Positions 36,777 to 45,635 of a stretch of 64,000 bases of DNA are shown here, one piece after another. Source of the stretch: Rhizobium sp. BG4 (GTDB lineage Bacteria > Pseudomonadota > Alphaproteobacteria > Rhizobiales > Rhizobiaceae); assembly GCF_016864575.1 (NCBI RefSeq), contig NZ_CP044125.1:2010501-2074500 (forward strand), in the 5' to 3' direction. The position numbers and the translations under genes were made by a program. Positions within the stretch are counted from its first letter, which is position 1, and each line of letters begins with the position of its first letter. The notes beneath the pieces are model-generated. The model was given only the letters and a program-made list of their open reading frames with translations. It was not told the origin of the DNA and did not search any database.

Positions 36777-37730
36777 ATGCGTTCGATCTTGCTCGCCGTT
36801 GCGGCGACCCTTGCCCTTACCCTGCCTGCCAAGGCTGCAGACGTGACCGTTGCCGTGACGGCGATCGTCGAACATCCGGCGCTCGATGCCGTGCGCAAGG
36901 GCGTTCAGGACACGCTGGCTGCCGCCGGCTACAAGGAAGGCGAGAACCTCAAGTTCCTCTTCGAATCCGCGCAGGGCAACCCGGCAACGGCCGCGCAGAT
37001 CGCCCGCCAGTTCGCTGGTGAGGATCCGAGCGTCATCGTTCCGATCTCCACGCCGTCGGCTCAGGCCGTGGTTTCCGCGACGCGCGACATTCCCGTCGTC
37101 TTCACCGCCGTTTCCGATCCGCTCGGCGCACAGCTCGTCAAGAACATGGACAAGCCCGGCGGCAACGTCACCGGCCTCTCGGACATGTCGCCGGTTGCCG
37201 AGCATATCGCGCTCATCAAGGAAATCCTGCCGAACGTGAAGTCGATCGGCTATCTCTACAATTCGGGCGAAGCCAATTCCGTTTCGCTGCTCGCCGTTCT
37301 GAAGACGGAAGCCGAGAAGGCCGGTCTGACGGTTGTCGAGTCGGCTGCGACCAAGTCCGCTGAAGTTCAGGGTGCCGCCCGTGCGCTCGTCGGCCGTGCC
37401 GACGTCATCTACGTTCCGACCGACAACACGATCATCTCGGCTCTCGAAGGCGCGGTTGCCGTTGCCGAAGAAGCGAAGCTGCCGCTGTTCACCGCCGACA
37501 CGGATTCCGTCAATCGCGGTTCGATCGCGGCCCTCGGCTTCAACTACTACGACGTCGGCAAGCAGACCGGCGATATCGTCGTTCGCATCCTGAAGGGTGA
37601 GAACCCCGGCGATATCGCGGTGAAGGTTGCTGCCGGCAGCGACCTCGTCGTCAACAAGAAGGCCGCGGAAAAGATGGGCGTGACGCTGCCGGAAAGCGTG
37701 CTGAAGCGCGCCAACCGTGTCGTCGAGTAA
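36777..37730 (+). CDS. ABC transporter substrate-binding protein (TrpX-like, PF04392)
   Basis: A 317-aa protein with a signal peptide (MRSILLAVAATLALTLPAKA). The two-domain core shows VIVPISTPSAQAVVSATRDI, GNVTGLSDMSPVAEHIALIK and NSVSLLAVLKTEAEKAGLTV, matching the 'ABC_sub_bind' group, which includes the Streptococcus TrpX protein. The ligand here cannot be inferred. Start at ATG 36777, with GGAGGACAAA upstream. It is followed by a permease and an ATPase, so the transporter is a complete three-gene import system, with a hairpin after this gene. Confidence 0.92.
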   Translation: MRSILLAVAATLALTLPAKAADVTVAVTAIVEHPALDAVRKGVQDTLAAAGYKEGENLKFLFESAQGNPATAAQIARQFAGEDPSVIVPISTPSAQAVVSATRDIPVVFTAVSDPLGAQLVKNMDKPGGNVTGLSDMSPVAEHIALIKEILPNVKSIGYLYNSGEANSVSLLAVLKTEAEKAGLTVVESAATKSAEVQGAARALVGRADVIYVPTDNTIISALEGAVAVAEEAKLPLFTADTDSVNRGSIAALGFNYYDVGKQTGDIVVRILKGENPGDIAVKVAAGSDLVVNKKAAEKMGVTLPESVLKRANRVVE

Positions 37731-37761
37731 CGCTTATTCCACGCATCTGATATTGCGTTAA

Positions 37762-37797
37762 GCCGCCCCTGTTTCTAAACGGGGGCGGTTTGATATT
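37762..37797 (+). terminator. Intra-operon hairpin between binding protein and permease
   Basis: CCGCCCC-TGTTTCTAAACG-GGGGCGG followed by TTTGATATTTTA lies between the binding-protein stop and the permease start. It may partly terminate, so that the binding protein is made in excess over the membrane parts. Confidence 0.75.
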
Positions 37798-37838
37798 TTA
37801 AGACCCGAGGAAACACGGGCACAAAGAAAGGCGGGGCC

Positions 37839-38993
37839 TTGAGTCAGATTGCATTTTGGGGAGCGGTGGAACTGGGGCTGGTCTATGCTTTCGTCGCGCT
37901 CGGTGTCTACCTCGCGTTTCGCGTTCTCGATTTCCCGGACCTGACGGTCGATGGCTCGTTCCCGCTTGGCGCGGCGGTAACCGCAGTGCTGATTACCGCC
38001 GGCGTCAATCCCTGGCTTGCCGCCTTGGTGGCGATGATTGCGGGTTCGGCCGCCGGCATGGTCACGGCGCTGCTGAACGTCCGTTTCAAGATCCTCAATC
38101 TACTCGCCTCGATCCTGACGATGATCGCGCTGTTCTCGGTCAATCTGCGCGTCATGGGCAAGCCGAATGTCGCGCTGATCAATGCCGATACGATGATCAG
38201 CCCGTTCTTCGGCCATGGACTTCGCGATTTCTACGTCCGGCCGCTCTTCGTCGGCGTGCTTGTCATGGTCGCCGTCATCGTCGTCTGGCGCTTCCTTGAG
38301 AGCGATGCGGGACTGGCAATGCGCGCGACGGGCGCCAATGCCCGCATGGCCCGCGCCCAGGGTGTCGATACCAATCGGCAGATCTATCTCGGCATGGCGA
38401 TCTCTAATGCGCTTGTTGCCTTTGGCGGTGCGCTTTTCGCGCAGACCAACGGCTTCGCTGATGTCACCTCCGGTGTCGGCACCATCGTCGTCGGTCTTGC
38501 GGCCGTCATCATCGGCGAGACGCTGCTCGGACGGCGCGGTCTGCTGATCGCGCTGATCGGCTGTGTGCTCGGCTCGATCCTCTACCGCATCGCCATCCAG
38601 CTGGCGCTATCGACCGATTTCATCGGTCTGCAGGCGTCCGACCTCAATTTCGTGACGGCGGTTCTCGTGACCTTCGCGCTCATCCTCCCCGTCTTCGCCG
38701 TGGAGGAGCCGCATCGTGATCAGCGTCAAGGATATCAGGGTCGTCTTCGGCAAGGGGACGCCGCTCGAAAAGAAGGCGCTGAACGGCGTCAGCCTGACGA
38801 TCGAGCAGGGTTCGTTCGTCACCGTCATCGGCTCCAACGGCGCCGGCAAGTCGACGCTGCTCGGCGTGCTCGCTGGCGACGTGCTGGCGAGCGAAGGCAA
38901 GGTGGTGATCGGCACCACGGATGTGACGCGCAAGCAGACGGCGGCGCGCGCCGGTCTCGTTGCCCGCGTCTTCCAGGATCCGCTGACCGGTAG
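37839..38993 (+). CDS. ABC transporter permease (BPD_transp_2 type), C-terminus altered by frameshift
   Basis: A TTG start at 37839 opens a membrane protein with about nine helices; GLVYAFVALGVYLAFRVLDF and PDLTVDGSFPLGAAVTAVLI are typical of the branched-chain/TrpY-like permease group. From about residue 284 (ILPVFAVEEPHRDQ) the reading frame runs into codons of the overlapping ATPase gene and yields about 92 unrelated Arg-rich residues to 38993. With one extra C in CTCCCC at 38686-38690 the frame would read ILPRLRRGGAAS and stop at TGA within the ATPase GTG start. The natural end is therefore probably 38718. Confidence 0.8.
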   Translation: MSQIAFWGAVELGLVYAFVALGVYLAFRVLDFPDLTVDGSFPLGAAVTAVLITAGVNPWLAALVAMIAGSAAGMVTALLNVRFKILNLLASILTMIALFSVNLRVMGKPNVALINADTMISPFFGHGLRDFYVRPLFVGVLVMVAVIVVWRFLESDAGLAMRATGANARMARAQGVDTNRQIYLGMAISNALVAFGGALFAQTNGFADVTSGVGTIVVGLAAVIIGETLLGRRGLLIALIGCVLGSILYRIAIQLALSTDFIGLQASDLNFVTAVLVTFALILPVFAVEEPHRDQRQGYQGRLRQGDAARKEGAERRQPDDRAGFVRHRHRLQRRRQVDAARRARWRRAGERRQGGDRHHGCDAQADGGARRSRCPRLPGSADR

Positions 38994-39510
38994 CTGCGGT
39001 TCGCTTTCGATCGAAGAGAACCTCGCTCTTGCCGCCCGTCGCGGTGAGCGCCGCGGTCTCGTTGCGGCACTCGGTCCGCGCCGCCGCGAACATTTTCGGG
39101 AGCGCATCAGCGAGCTCAATCTCGGGCTCGAGAACCGTATGGCCGACCGCATGGACCTGCTTTCGGGCGGCCAGCGTCAGGCGGTCTCGCTCGTCATGGC
39201 GACGCTTGCCGGTTCCGAGGTGCTGTTGCTCGACGAGCATACGGCAGCACTCGACCCCGGCATGGCGGAATTCGTCATGGGGCTGACCGATAAGATCGTC
39301 TCCGAGCGCAAGCTGACGACGCTGATGGTGACGCATTCGATGCGCCAGGCGCTCGACTACGGCCATCGCACGATCATGCTGCATGGCGGCGAGATCGTGC
39401 TGGATGTCAGCGGCGATAGCCGCAAGGATCTCCAGGTCGAGGATCTGATCGCGATGTTCCGCAAGATGCGCGGCCAGACGCTCGACGATGATGCGCTGCT
39501 GATCGGCTGA
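38716..39510 (+). CDS. ABC transporter ATP-binding protein
   Basis: A 264-aa ATPase starting GTG 38716 (MISVKDIRVVFGKGTP). Walker A is GSNGAGKSTLLGV (about residue 40), signature DLLSGGQRQAVSLVMATLAG and Walker B EVLLLDEHTAALDP, with DEHTAALDP instead of DEPT: the His replaces the usual Pro, a variant seen in this TrpZ-like group. It energises the importer formed with the two preceding genes. No further genes belong to the unit. Confidence 0.93.
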   Translation: MISVKDIRVVFGKGTPLEKKALNGVSLTIEQGSFVTVIGSNGAGKSTLLGVLAGDVLASEGKVVIGTTDVTRKQTAARAGLVARVFQDPLTGSCGSLSIEENLALAARRGERRGLVAALGPRRREHFRERISELNLGLENRMADRMDLLSGGQRQAVSLVMATLAGSEVLLLDEHTAALDPGMAEFVMGLTDKIVSERKLTTLMVTHSMRQALDYGHRTIMLHGGEIVLDVSGDSRKDLQVEDLIAMFRKMRGQTLDDDALLIG

Positions 39511-39624
39511 TCGCGGCGTCAGCGTCTTCCGAGAAATATTTCTGCGGCGATGTCGATCCGCTTGCATCGCGTTCGTTATCCGTCACCATCGCAATGGAGC
39601 GATGGAGATCTCAGGAGACGGACG

Positions 39625-39978
39625 ATGAAATACATGGCGCTGATCTACATGGACCCGAGCACCCGCACGCCGCCGGATTCTCCGGAATTCGGCAAGATGA
39701 TGAGCGGCTATGCGACGGCGACCGAGACCTACAAGAGCGATGGCATCTGGGTCGCCGGCGATGCGCTGCAGCCGGTAACGACCGCGACCACCGTCAGGGT
39801 GCGCAACGGCAGGACCGAGACCATGGACGGTCCCTTCGCCGACACCAAGGAGCAGCTCGGCGGCTTCTACATCTTCGACTGCGACAATCTCGATGACGCC
39901 ATCAAGTATGCGGCGATGATCCCGCATGCGGCGATGGGCTGCGTCGAGGTGCGGCCGATCATGGTCTTCGACCGCTGA
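39625..39978 (+). CDS. DGPF-domain (YCII-related) protein linked to ECF42
   Basis: A 117-aa protein of the YCII/DGPF family: MKYMALIYMDPSTRTPPDSP, then TETMDGPFADTKEQLGGFYI contains the DGPF signature, followed by CDNLDDAIKYAAMIPHAAMG. The stop overlaps the next gene's ATG by one base. DGPF proteins are encoded beside ECF42 sigma factors in many bacteria and may act in the same response; their reaction is unknown. Start at ATG 39625 with GGAGACGG upstream. Confidence 0.92.
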   Translation: MKYMALIYMDPSTRTPPDSPEFGKMMSGYATATETYKSDGIWVAGDALQPVTTATTVRVRNGRTETMDGPFADTKEQLGGFYIFDCDNLDDAIKYAAMIPHAAMGCVEVRPIMVFDR

Positions 39979-41225
39979 TGAGCGAGGTTCCGGCCGCCGC
40001 CCCGATTGCCGAAGCGATCGACAGGATCGCCCGGCGCGACGGTGGCCGTCTCCTCTCCAGCCTGGTGGGCTCGCTGCGGGATTTCCAGCTGGCCGAGGAC
40101 AGTTTACAGGATGCGCTGGAATCCGCGCTCATCCACTGGAACCGGAACGGCCTGCCGGCCTCGCCGAATGCCTGGCTGGTGCAGGTGGCCCGCCGCAAGG
40201 CGATCGACCGGCTGCGGCGCTCGGCCAATTTCCGGCAGAAGTCGGTGGAGATTGCCCATCTGATCGAGCTCGAAAATGCGTCCCCGGTCTTGGATGAGGC
40301 CGATCCGATCGGCGACGAGCGATTGAAGCTGATCTTTGCCTGCTGCCATCCGGCGATCGATCGGAAGACCTGCGTGGCGCTGACCCTGCGCTCCGTCTGC
40401 GGGCTGAAGACCGAAGAGATCGCCGATGCCTTCCTCGACCGGCACGATGCGATGGCGCAGCGGCTGGTGCGCGCTCGCGACAAGATCGCCAAGGCGGGTA
40501 TAGCCTATGAGGTGCCGGGACCGGATGGCTGGCCAGCGCGGCTCGAAAGCGTGCTCGCCGTCGTCTATCTGATCTTCAATGAAGGCTATGCCTCCGGCAG
40601 CGGCAACCATATCCGCGCCGATCTCTGCGACGAGGCAATCCGCCTCGGGCGGCTGCTGACGGCGCTGCGGCCGGATGAGCCGGAGATCGAGGGGCTGCTA
40701 TCGCTGATGCTCCTGCACCATGCCCGGCGTGCGGCGCGGATCGGTGAGGGTGGCGGGATACTCACGCTCGAAATGCAGGATCGCAGCTTGTGGGATCGCG
40801 CGGTCATAGACGAGGGTGTTGCGTTGATCGAGCGGGCGCTCAAGCGGGGCTGTCCGGGACCCTATCAGCTACAGGCGGCGGTTATCGCCGTGCATGCGGA
40901 GGCGCGGAGTTTCGCAGACACGGATTGGCGGCAGATCGCCCTGCTTTATGGTGAGCTGGCCCGCACCGCCGATAACCCGGTCTATGAACTGAACCGGATC
41001 GTCGCGCTTTCCTATGTCGAGGGGGCGGGTGCCGCGCTCGGGCGCCTGAAGCCGATCGCCATGGCGCTGGTGCAATATCAGCCCTTCCATGCCGTACAGG
41101 CGGATCTTTTAGCGCGCGATGGCCAGATCGACCAAGCGAGGCTTGCTTATGCGAGGGCCATCGAGCTCTCGCAGTCGGATGCGGAAAAGCTGTTCCTGAA
41201 ACAGCGGCTGAGCGAGATCGCCTAG
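39978..41225 (+). CDS. ECF42-type RNA polymerase sigma factor with C-terminal SnoaL/TPR-like domain
   Basis: A 415-aa sigma factor: region 2 around residues 20-90 (EDSLQDALESALIHWNRNGL, LVQVARRKAIDRLRRSANF), region 4 near residues 120-170 (TLRSVCGLKTEEIADAFLDR), then about 230 further residues with helical repeats such as LLSLMLLHHARRAARIGEGG. The long C-terminus plus a DGPF gene immediately upstream define ECF42, where the C-terminal part replaces an anti-sigma factor. Its stop TAG shares bases with the stop of the convergent LysE-family gene. Confidence 0.93.
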   Translation: MSEVPAAAPIAEAIDRIARRDGGRLLSSLVGSLRDFQLAEDSLQDALESALIHWNRNGLPASPNAWLVQVARRKAIDRLRRSANFRQKSVEIAHLIELENASPVLDEADPIGDERLKLIFACCHPAIDRKTCVALTLRSVCGLKTEEIADAFLDRHDAMAQRLVRARDKIAKAGIAYEVPGPDGWPARLESVLAVVYLIFNEGYASGSGNHIRADLCDEAIRLGRLLTALRPDEPEIEGLLSLMLLHHARRAARIGEGGGILTLEMQDRSLWDRAVIDEGVALIERALKRGCPGPYQLQAAVIAVHAEARSFADTDWRQIALLYGELARTADNPVYELNRIVALSYVEGAGAALGRLKPIAMALVQYQPFHAVQADLLARDGQIDQARLAYARAIELSQSDAEKLFLKQRLSEIA

Positions 41226-41863
41226 CGGCCCTGCGTCATGAAGATCTTCACGGCGAAGATCGAGAAGACGCCGGCGAAGGTATAGTCCATGCCGCGCAGG
41301 ACTTTCCTGTTGTTCTGCAGCCATGTCGCCAGTCCGTCGGAGGCGAGCACGACGAGCGCGTTCACCGGCATTCCGATCAGGATGAAGAAGAAACCGAGGA
41401 ACAGCAGCTTATGGGTTACTGCCGGGTCGCCGGCGGTGACGAACTGCGGCAGGAAGGTCATGAAGAAGATGATGACCTTCGGGTTCAGCAGGTTCACCCA
41501 AAAGCCGCTGGAGATGTTGGAAAGCGGTGTGCCCTTGGCTTCATCGACCTTGCCGACGGTCAGCTTTGAGCCAAAACGGATCGCCTGGACAGCAAGCCAC
41601 AGCAGATAGGCGGCGCCACCGGTCTTGAGGATGAGGAAGGCGGTGGGCGAGGCGGTGATCAGCGCCGAGATGCCGAAGGCGACGAGCATGGTGTGAACGA
41701 CGATGCCGAGGCTGGTGCCGAGGACGACGTAGAGCGCCGGCTTCTTGCCCTGCGACAGCGCGCGGCTGATCGAGAGCGTCATGTCAGGCCCCGGCGTTGC
41801 CGCCAGAAGCAGGCTCGCAGCGGAAAAGGCAAGAAGCGTCGGCAGGGTCGGAAGGAAGTCCAT
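41222..41863 (-). CDS. LysE/RhtB family amino-acid or metabolite exporter
   Basis: A 213-aa membrane protein with six hydrophobic segments. The conserved ATPGPDMTLSISRALSQGKK (residues about 23-42) and FWVNLLNPKVIIFFMTFLPQ are hallmarks of the LysE/RhtB superfamily, which exports amino acids such as lysine, homoserine or threonine. Specificity is unknown. The start at ATG 41863 is preceded by a nested inverted repeat (41873-41915). The stop codon shares the CTAG with the ECF42 gene. Confidence 0.93.
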   Translation of the reverse strand: MDFLPTLPTLLAFSAASLLLAATPGPDMTLSISRALSQGKKPALYVVLGTSLGIVVHTMLVAFGISALITASPTAFLILKTGGAAYLLWLAVQAIRFGSKLTVGKVDEAKGTPLSNISSGFWVNLLNPKVIIFFMTFLPQFVTAGDPAVTHKLLFLGFFFILIGMPVNALVVLASDGLATWLQNNRKVLRGMDYTFAGVFSIFAVKIFMTQGR

Positions 41864-41872
41864 GGCACACTC

Positions 41873-41915
41873 TGAAAGCCGGAAAGGGAATTGCCTTTCT
41901 CTTACCCGGCTTTCA
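41873..41915. promoter_or_regulatory. Nested inverted repeat upstream of a LysE-family exporter
   Basis: The outer arms TGAAAGCCGG (41873-41882) and CCGGCTTTCA (41906-41915) are perfect. Inside, AAAGG and CCTTT form a second short pair. It ends 10 nt before the exporter start (minus strand), so it could be an operator overlapping the ribosome-binding site, or a leader hairpin. Confidence 0.5.
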
Positions 41916-41959
41916 GGAAATTACCAATCAAACCTTCTGATGCGGCCGATCGCTTCGGC

Positions 41960-42811
41960 TTACTTGCCTTCGAGATAGGCCTTGAACTTGTCGGCATAAT
42001 CCTTGTGCCAGCGCGACAGTGGCGGGCGGTTCTCGATGATATCGCCGATCGCCCAGGCCATGCGGCGCTCGTCTACCGGGCGGGCAACATCATTGTCCGG
42101 GCAGAGGATGTAGAAGTCGCCCTTCTCAAGGCTCTCGACCATGAAATCGACCGTCTGTTCCGGCGTCCAGGCCGCAGCCGGCTTTTCGGCGCGGTCGCCT
42201 TTGGTGAGACCCGTGAAGACGAAGCCGGGGATCAGGAGGTGAGCCGAGATCTGCGAACCTTCGGTGTTGCGCAGCTCGTGTTCCAGCGCTTCGGTGAAGA
42301 CCTTCACGGCGGCTTTCGAGACGTTGTAGGCCGGATTGCCGGGCGGCGTGGTAATGCCCTGCTTGGAGCCGGTGTTGATGATCAGGCCGGGTTCGCCGTG
42401 CTTGGTCATGGCAGCGCCGAAAGCGCGGGTGCCATTGATGACGCCCATCATGTTGACGCCCAGGATGTTGTCCCAGCCGGCGTCGGCGCTGAAGATCGAG
42501 GTTTCAGGCCCGATACCGGCATTGTTCATCAGCACGTGGACGCGGCCGAAGCGCTGGATGACAGCCCGCTCCAAGGCTTCAAGAGCCGCCTTGTCGGAAA
42601 CGTCGGTCTCCGCGGCAAGCACATGTTCCTCACCGGCGATGGCTTCAAGCTCGGCACGCGCCTTGGCCAGTTTTTCCTGGCCGAGATCGGCGATCACGAC
42701 GCTCATGCCCGCCTTGGCAAAATGCTTTGCGGCCGCCAGCCCGATACCGGAGGCGCCGCCGGTAATCACGGCGACATTCGACTTCTTGAAAATCTCTTGA
42801 ATATTGGCCAC
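41960..42811 (-). CDS. Short-chain dehydrogenase/reductase
   Basis: A 283-aa Rossmann-fold SDR. The NAD(P)-binding glycine motif is VITGGASGIGLAAAKHFAKA (about residue 16), NNAGIGPETS follows and the catalytic YNVSKAAVKVF (Tyr-x3-Lys, about residue 160) is present. I start at GTG 42811 because AGGAGGAGCT precedes it. The substrate is unknown: such enzymes act on alcohols, steroids or acyl-CoA. Single gene between an exporter and divergent argG. Confidence 0.93.
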   Translation of the reverse strand: MANIQEIFKKSNVAVITGGASGIGLAAAKHFAKAGMSVVIADLGQEKLAKARAELEAIAGEEHVLAAETDVSDKAALEALERAVIQRFGRVHVLMNNAGIGPETSIFSADAGWDNILGVNMMGVINGTRAFGAAMTKHGEPGLIINTGSKQGITTPPGNPAYNVSKAAVKVFTEALEHELRNTEGSQISAHLLIPGFVFTGLTKGDRAEKPAAAWTPEQTVDFMVESLEKGDFYILCPDNDVARPVDERRMAWAIGDIIENRPPLSRWHKDYADKFKAYLEGK

Positions 42812-43001
42812 GGGATAGCTCCTCCTCGGGCGGTGTCTGGACGCAGGCAGATATGGGGGTGTATTTCTTCCTGTCAAACACTATCCGCGACACCCGAGCG
42901 GCGCTGCTTGCCCTTGCGTCGTGTGACAATCTCGCTAAAAGTGCCCGCGACAACGGGCTTTGCGGGTATGCCGCCGCCCATATGCAACGGACCTCATCAT
43001 C

Positions 43002-44225
43002 ATGGCATCTAAGAAAGACGTGAAGAAAGTCGTGCTTGCCTATTCGGGCGGCCTCGACACCTCGATCATCCTGAAGTGGCTGCAGACCGAGCTCGGCGCC
43101 GAAGTCGTGACCTTCACGGCCGATCTTGGCCAGGGCGAAGAGCTGGAGCCGGCGCGCAAGAAGGCCGAGATGCTCGGCATCAAGGAAATCTATATCGAGG
43201 ACGTCCGCGAAGAATTCGTGAAGGACTTCGTCTTCCCGATGTTCCGCGCCAATGCCGTCTATGAAGGCGTCTATCTACTTGGCACGTCGATCGCCCGTCC
43301 GCTGATCTCAAAGCACCTGATCGACATTGCCCGCAAGACCGGCGCCGATGCGATCGCCCATGGCGCCACCGGCAAGGGCAATGACCAGGTTCGTTTCGAA
43401 CTCTCCGCCTATGCGCTGAACCCCGACATCAAGATCATCGCTCCCTGGCGCGACTGGTCGTTCAAGAGCCGTACCGATCTTCTGGCATTTGCCGAGCAGC
43501 ACCAAATCCCGGTTGCCAAGGACAAGAAGGGCGAAGCGCCGTTCTCCGTCGACGCCAACCTGCTGCATTCTTCGTCCGAGGGCAAGGTTCTGGAAGATCC
43601 GGCTCAGGAAGCGCCTGAATACGTGCATATGCGCACGATCTCGCCGGAAGCCGCTCCTGACAAGGCGACCGTCATCAAGGTCGGCTTCAAGAAGGGCGAC
43701 GCCGTCTCGATCAACGGCGTTGCCATGTCGCCGGCGACCCTGCTCGCCGCGCTCAACAACTATGGCCGCGACAACGGCATCGGCCGTCTCGACCTCGTCG
43801 AAAACCGCTATGTCGGCATGAAGTCGCGCGGCGTCTATGAAACGCCCGGTGGTACGATCCTGCTGGCTGCGCACCGCGCGATCGAGTCGATCACCCTCGA
43901 CCGCGGCGCTGCGCATCTCAAGGACGAGATCATGCCGCGCTACGCCGAGCTGATCTATTACGGCTTCTGGTTCTCGCCGGAGCGCGAAATGCTGCAGGCC
44001 CTGATTGACAAGAGTCAGGAGCATGTCGAGGGCGAAGTGACGCTGAAGCTCTACAAGGGCAATGTCATGGTCATCGGCCGCGAGAGCGACAAGTCGCTCT
44101 ATTCCGACAAGCTGGTCACCTTCGAGGACGACCAGGGCGCTTATGACCAGAAGGACGCCGCCGGCTTCATCAAGCTCAATGCGCTGCGTCTGCGCACGCT
44201 CGGCAAGCGCAATTTGAAGGGCTGA
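43002..44225 (+). CDS. argG: Argininosuccinate synthase
   Basis: A 407-aa ATP-dependent ligase joining citrulline and aspartate in arginine synthesis. The PP-loop [20 protein letters not shown] (about residue 9) and the citrulline/aspartate-binding segments [20 protein letters not shown] and [24 protein letters not shown] sequence are present. Start at ATG 43002 (MASKKDVKK) as in other rhizobial ArgG proteins; an upstream in-frame ATG looks non-coding. A terminator follows. Confidence 0.97.
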   Translation: MASKKDVKKVVLAYSGGLDTSIILKWLQTELGAEVVTFTADLGQGEELEPARKKAEMLGIKEIYIEDVREEFVKDFVFPMFRANAVYEGVYLLGTSIARPLISKHLIDIARKTGADAIAHGATGKGNDQVRFELSAYALNPDIKIIAPWRDWSFKSRTDLLAFAEQHQIPVAKDKKGEAPFSVDANLLHSSSEGKVLEDPAQEAPEYVHMRTISPEAAPDKATVIKVGFKKGDAVSINGVAMSPATLLAALNNYGRDNGIGRLDLVENRYVGMKSRGVYETPGGTILLAAHRAIESITLDRGAAHLKDEIMPRYAELIYYGFWFSPEREMLQALIDKSQEHVEGEVTLKLYKGNVMVIGRESDKSLYSDKLVTFEDDQGAYDQKDAAGFIKLNALRLRTLGKRNLKG

Positions 44226-44246
44226 TTGCAGCTCTACCGCTTTTCG

Positions 44247-44274
44247 AAAGGCCCGCCTTGTGCGGGCCTTTTTC
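44247..44274 (+). terminator. Intrinsic terminator after argG
   Basis: The stem AAAGGCCCGC/GCGGGCCTTT with a 5-nt loop is followed by TTCG, 22 nt after the stop. The overlap of the stem's 3' half with T residues is typical. Confidence 0.9.
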
Positions 44275-44344
44275 GTTGGCGCGCCGGGCCCTTGACGGCA
44301 TTGCGCTTTGGCATAGTCTGCGCACACCATCCGCGGAGCATTCC

Positions 44345-44986
44345 ATGACGCAGTCGCTACTTCTCGGCGCCTTTCTGGCAGCCCTTTTCTATGTGCTCAT
44401 CCCTGGTCCGGCCTTCCTGCAGCTGCTCGGCATCGGTGCCGGGCAGGGACGCAAGGCAGGCGCGTTTTTCCTGATGGGCCATCTGGTCGGCGACACGATC
44501 TGGTCTGCCCTGGCGCTGATCGCCATCGTCGGCGCGAAGATCATCGGCACCTTCGTCTTTGATCTTCTCGGCCTGCTCTGCGGCTTCTATCTTGCCTGGA
44601 TCGGCTGGAGCGCCGTCAGCGCCAAGCCCAAGGCCGACGGTCAGGCGCTTGTCGTGGTCGAGCGTCCGTTCCGGCGCGGCCTGATTTTTGGCGTCACCAA
44701 CCCGAAGGGTTATCCGGTCGCGCTGGCGACGTTCACCGCGCTTGTCGCGGGTTCGTCTGGCGCGCTGGATTTCGCCGCCCTGCCGCTGATGCTCTGTGTG
44801 TCCTTCGTCGGCTTTGTCACTGCCGACATCATCTTGGTGACGATCATCGGTGCCGGTGCGGTGCGCCGGTTCTATCGCGCCCATGAGCGCCTGATCGTCC
44901 GTTGCTCGGGCGTGCTGTTCATGGGCTTTGCAGTCCAGGCCCTATGGCATGCGACGCCTGGCCTGCTCGGCTGGCGGAAGGCCTGA
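44345..44986 (+). CDS. LysE-family translocator
   Basis: A 213-aa membrane protein, second member of the LysE/RhtB superfamily in this window. Conserved stretches are FYVLIPGPAFLQLLGIGAGQ (residues about 15-34) and RGLIFGVTNPKGYPVALATF. About six hydrophobic helices. It should export a small amino acid or similar. Start at ATG 44345, a little after the argG terminator. It converges with a hypothetical protein gene, with a 4-nt gap. Confidence 0.9.
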   Translation: MTQSLLLGAFLAALFYVLIPGPAFLQLLGIGAGQGRKAGAFFLMGHLVGDTIWSALALIAIVGAKIIGTFVFDLLGLLCGFYLAWIGWSAVSAKPKADGQALVVVERPFRRGLIFGVTNPKGYPVALATFTALVAGSSGALDFAALPLMLCVSFVGFVTADIILVTIIGAGAVRRFYRAHERLIVRCSGVLFMGFAVQALWHATPGLLGWRKA

Positions 44987-44990
44987 TCAA

Positions 44991-45425
44991 TCAGCTTCCG
45001 ATGAAATCGACGATCGACTGCAGCGTCTTCGCGCCATTGGAATCGCCGAGCGATTTCGCGATCTGCAGCTGATTGTCGTAATAGTCACGGAAATTGAAGG
45101 CCGTGCCGTCGGTGACGCCCGTCAGATCCAGAATATTGCCCTGTGCATCGATAGCGTGCATCGGCAAGGGTTCGGAGATGGCCGCGTAGGTCTGCTGATC
45201 GAGCGCGCCCGAATCGTAGCTCTGGCGCGCATAGCTGCGCAATTCACCCGGGCTGACCGATGTGAAGTCAGGGCTATCTGCAGGTTTGTCGTCCTCCAGC
45301 CTGAAGCCGGTTTGTGCAGACGTGCCAGTATCGAATTCAATATCAGAGGTCTTCGAAGACTTTGCGTTATTATCGCTGTTTTTAAAAAGCAAACTCTGAG
45401 AAGACCGCATAGAAAATATTTCCAT
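44991..45425 (-). CDS. Hypothetical protein, 144 aa
   Basis: A 144-aa protein that I do not recognise. Residues 1-45 are Ser/Asp/Asn-rich and probably disordered. The rest is a compact soluble domain: SVSPGELRSYARQSYDSGAL and QTYAAISEPLPMHAIDAQGN, ending in NGAKTLQSIVDFIGS. No signal peptide or membrane segment. AAGGGGAC lies upstream of the ATG at 45425, and an in-frame ATG at 45410 is an alternative. The N-terminus is AT-richer than neighbours. It looks like a real gene by codon pattern and its clean convergence with the LysE gene. Confidence 0.75.
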   Translation of the reverse strand: MEIFSMRSSQSLLFKNSDNNAKSSKTSDIEFDTGTSAQTGFRLEDDKPADSPDFTSVSPGELRSYARQSYDSGALDQQTYAAISEPLPMHAIDAQGNILDLTGVTDGTAFNFRDYYDNQLQIAKSLGDSNGAKTLQSIVDFIGS

Positions 45426-45635
45426 GACCCATGTCCCCTTACGAAAAGAGTAAGAGGAAACTAGCCTTTGGGCCGCGGCGGTGCAATCGTTAACAATTAG
45501 TTAATTTTCGTCTATCAGTTCTTGTGGATCAATTCTTTGGTGACCGGCAAAAGACGAATTTGATCAGCAACATACCAATGCCGCGATGCGTCACCTATAT
45601 TGCCTTTCACCTGCCTTGCGTAAAAGGATCTCAGC

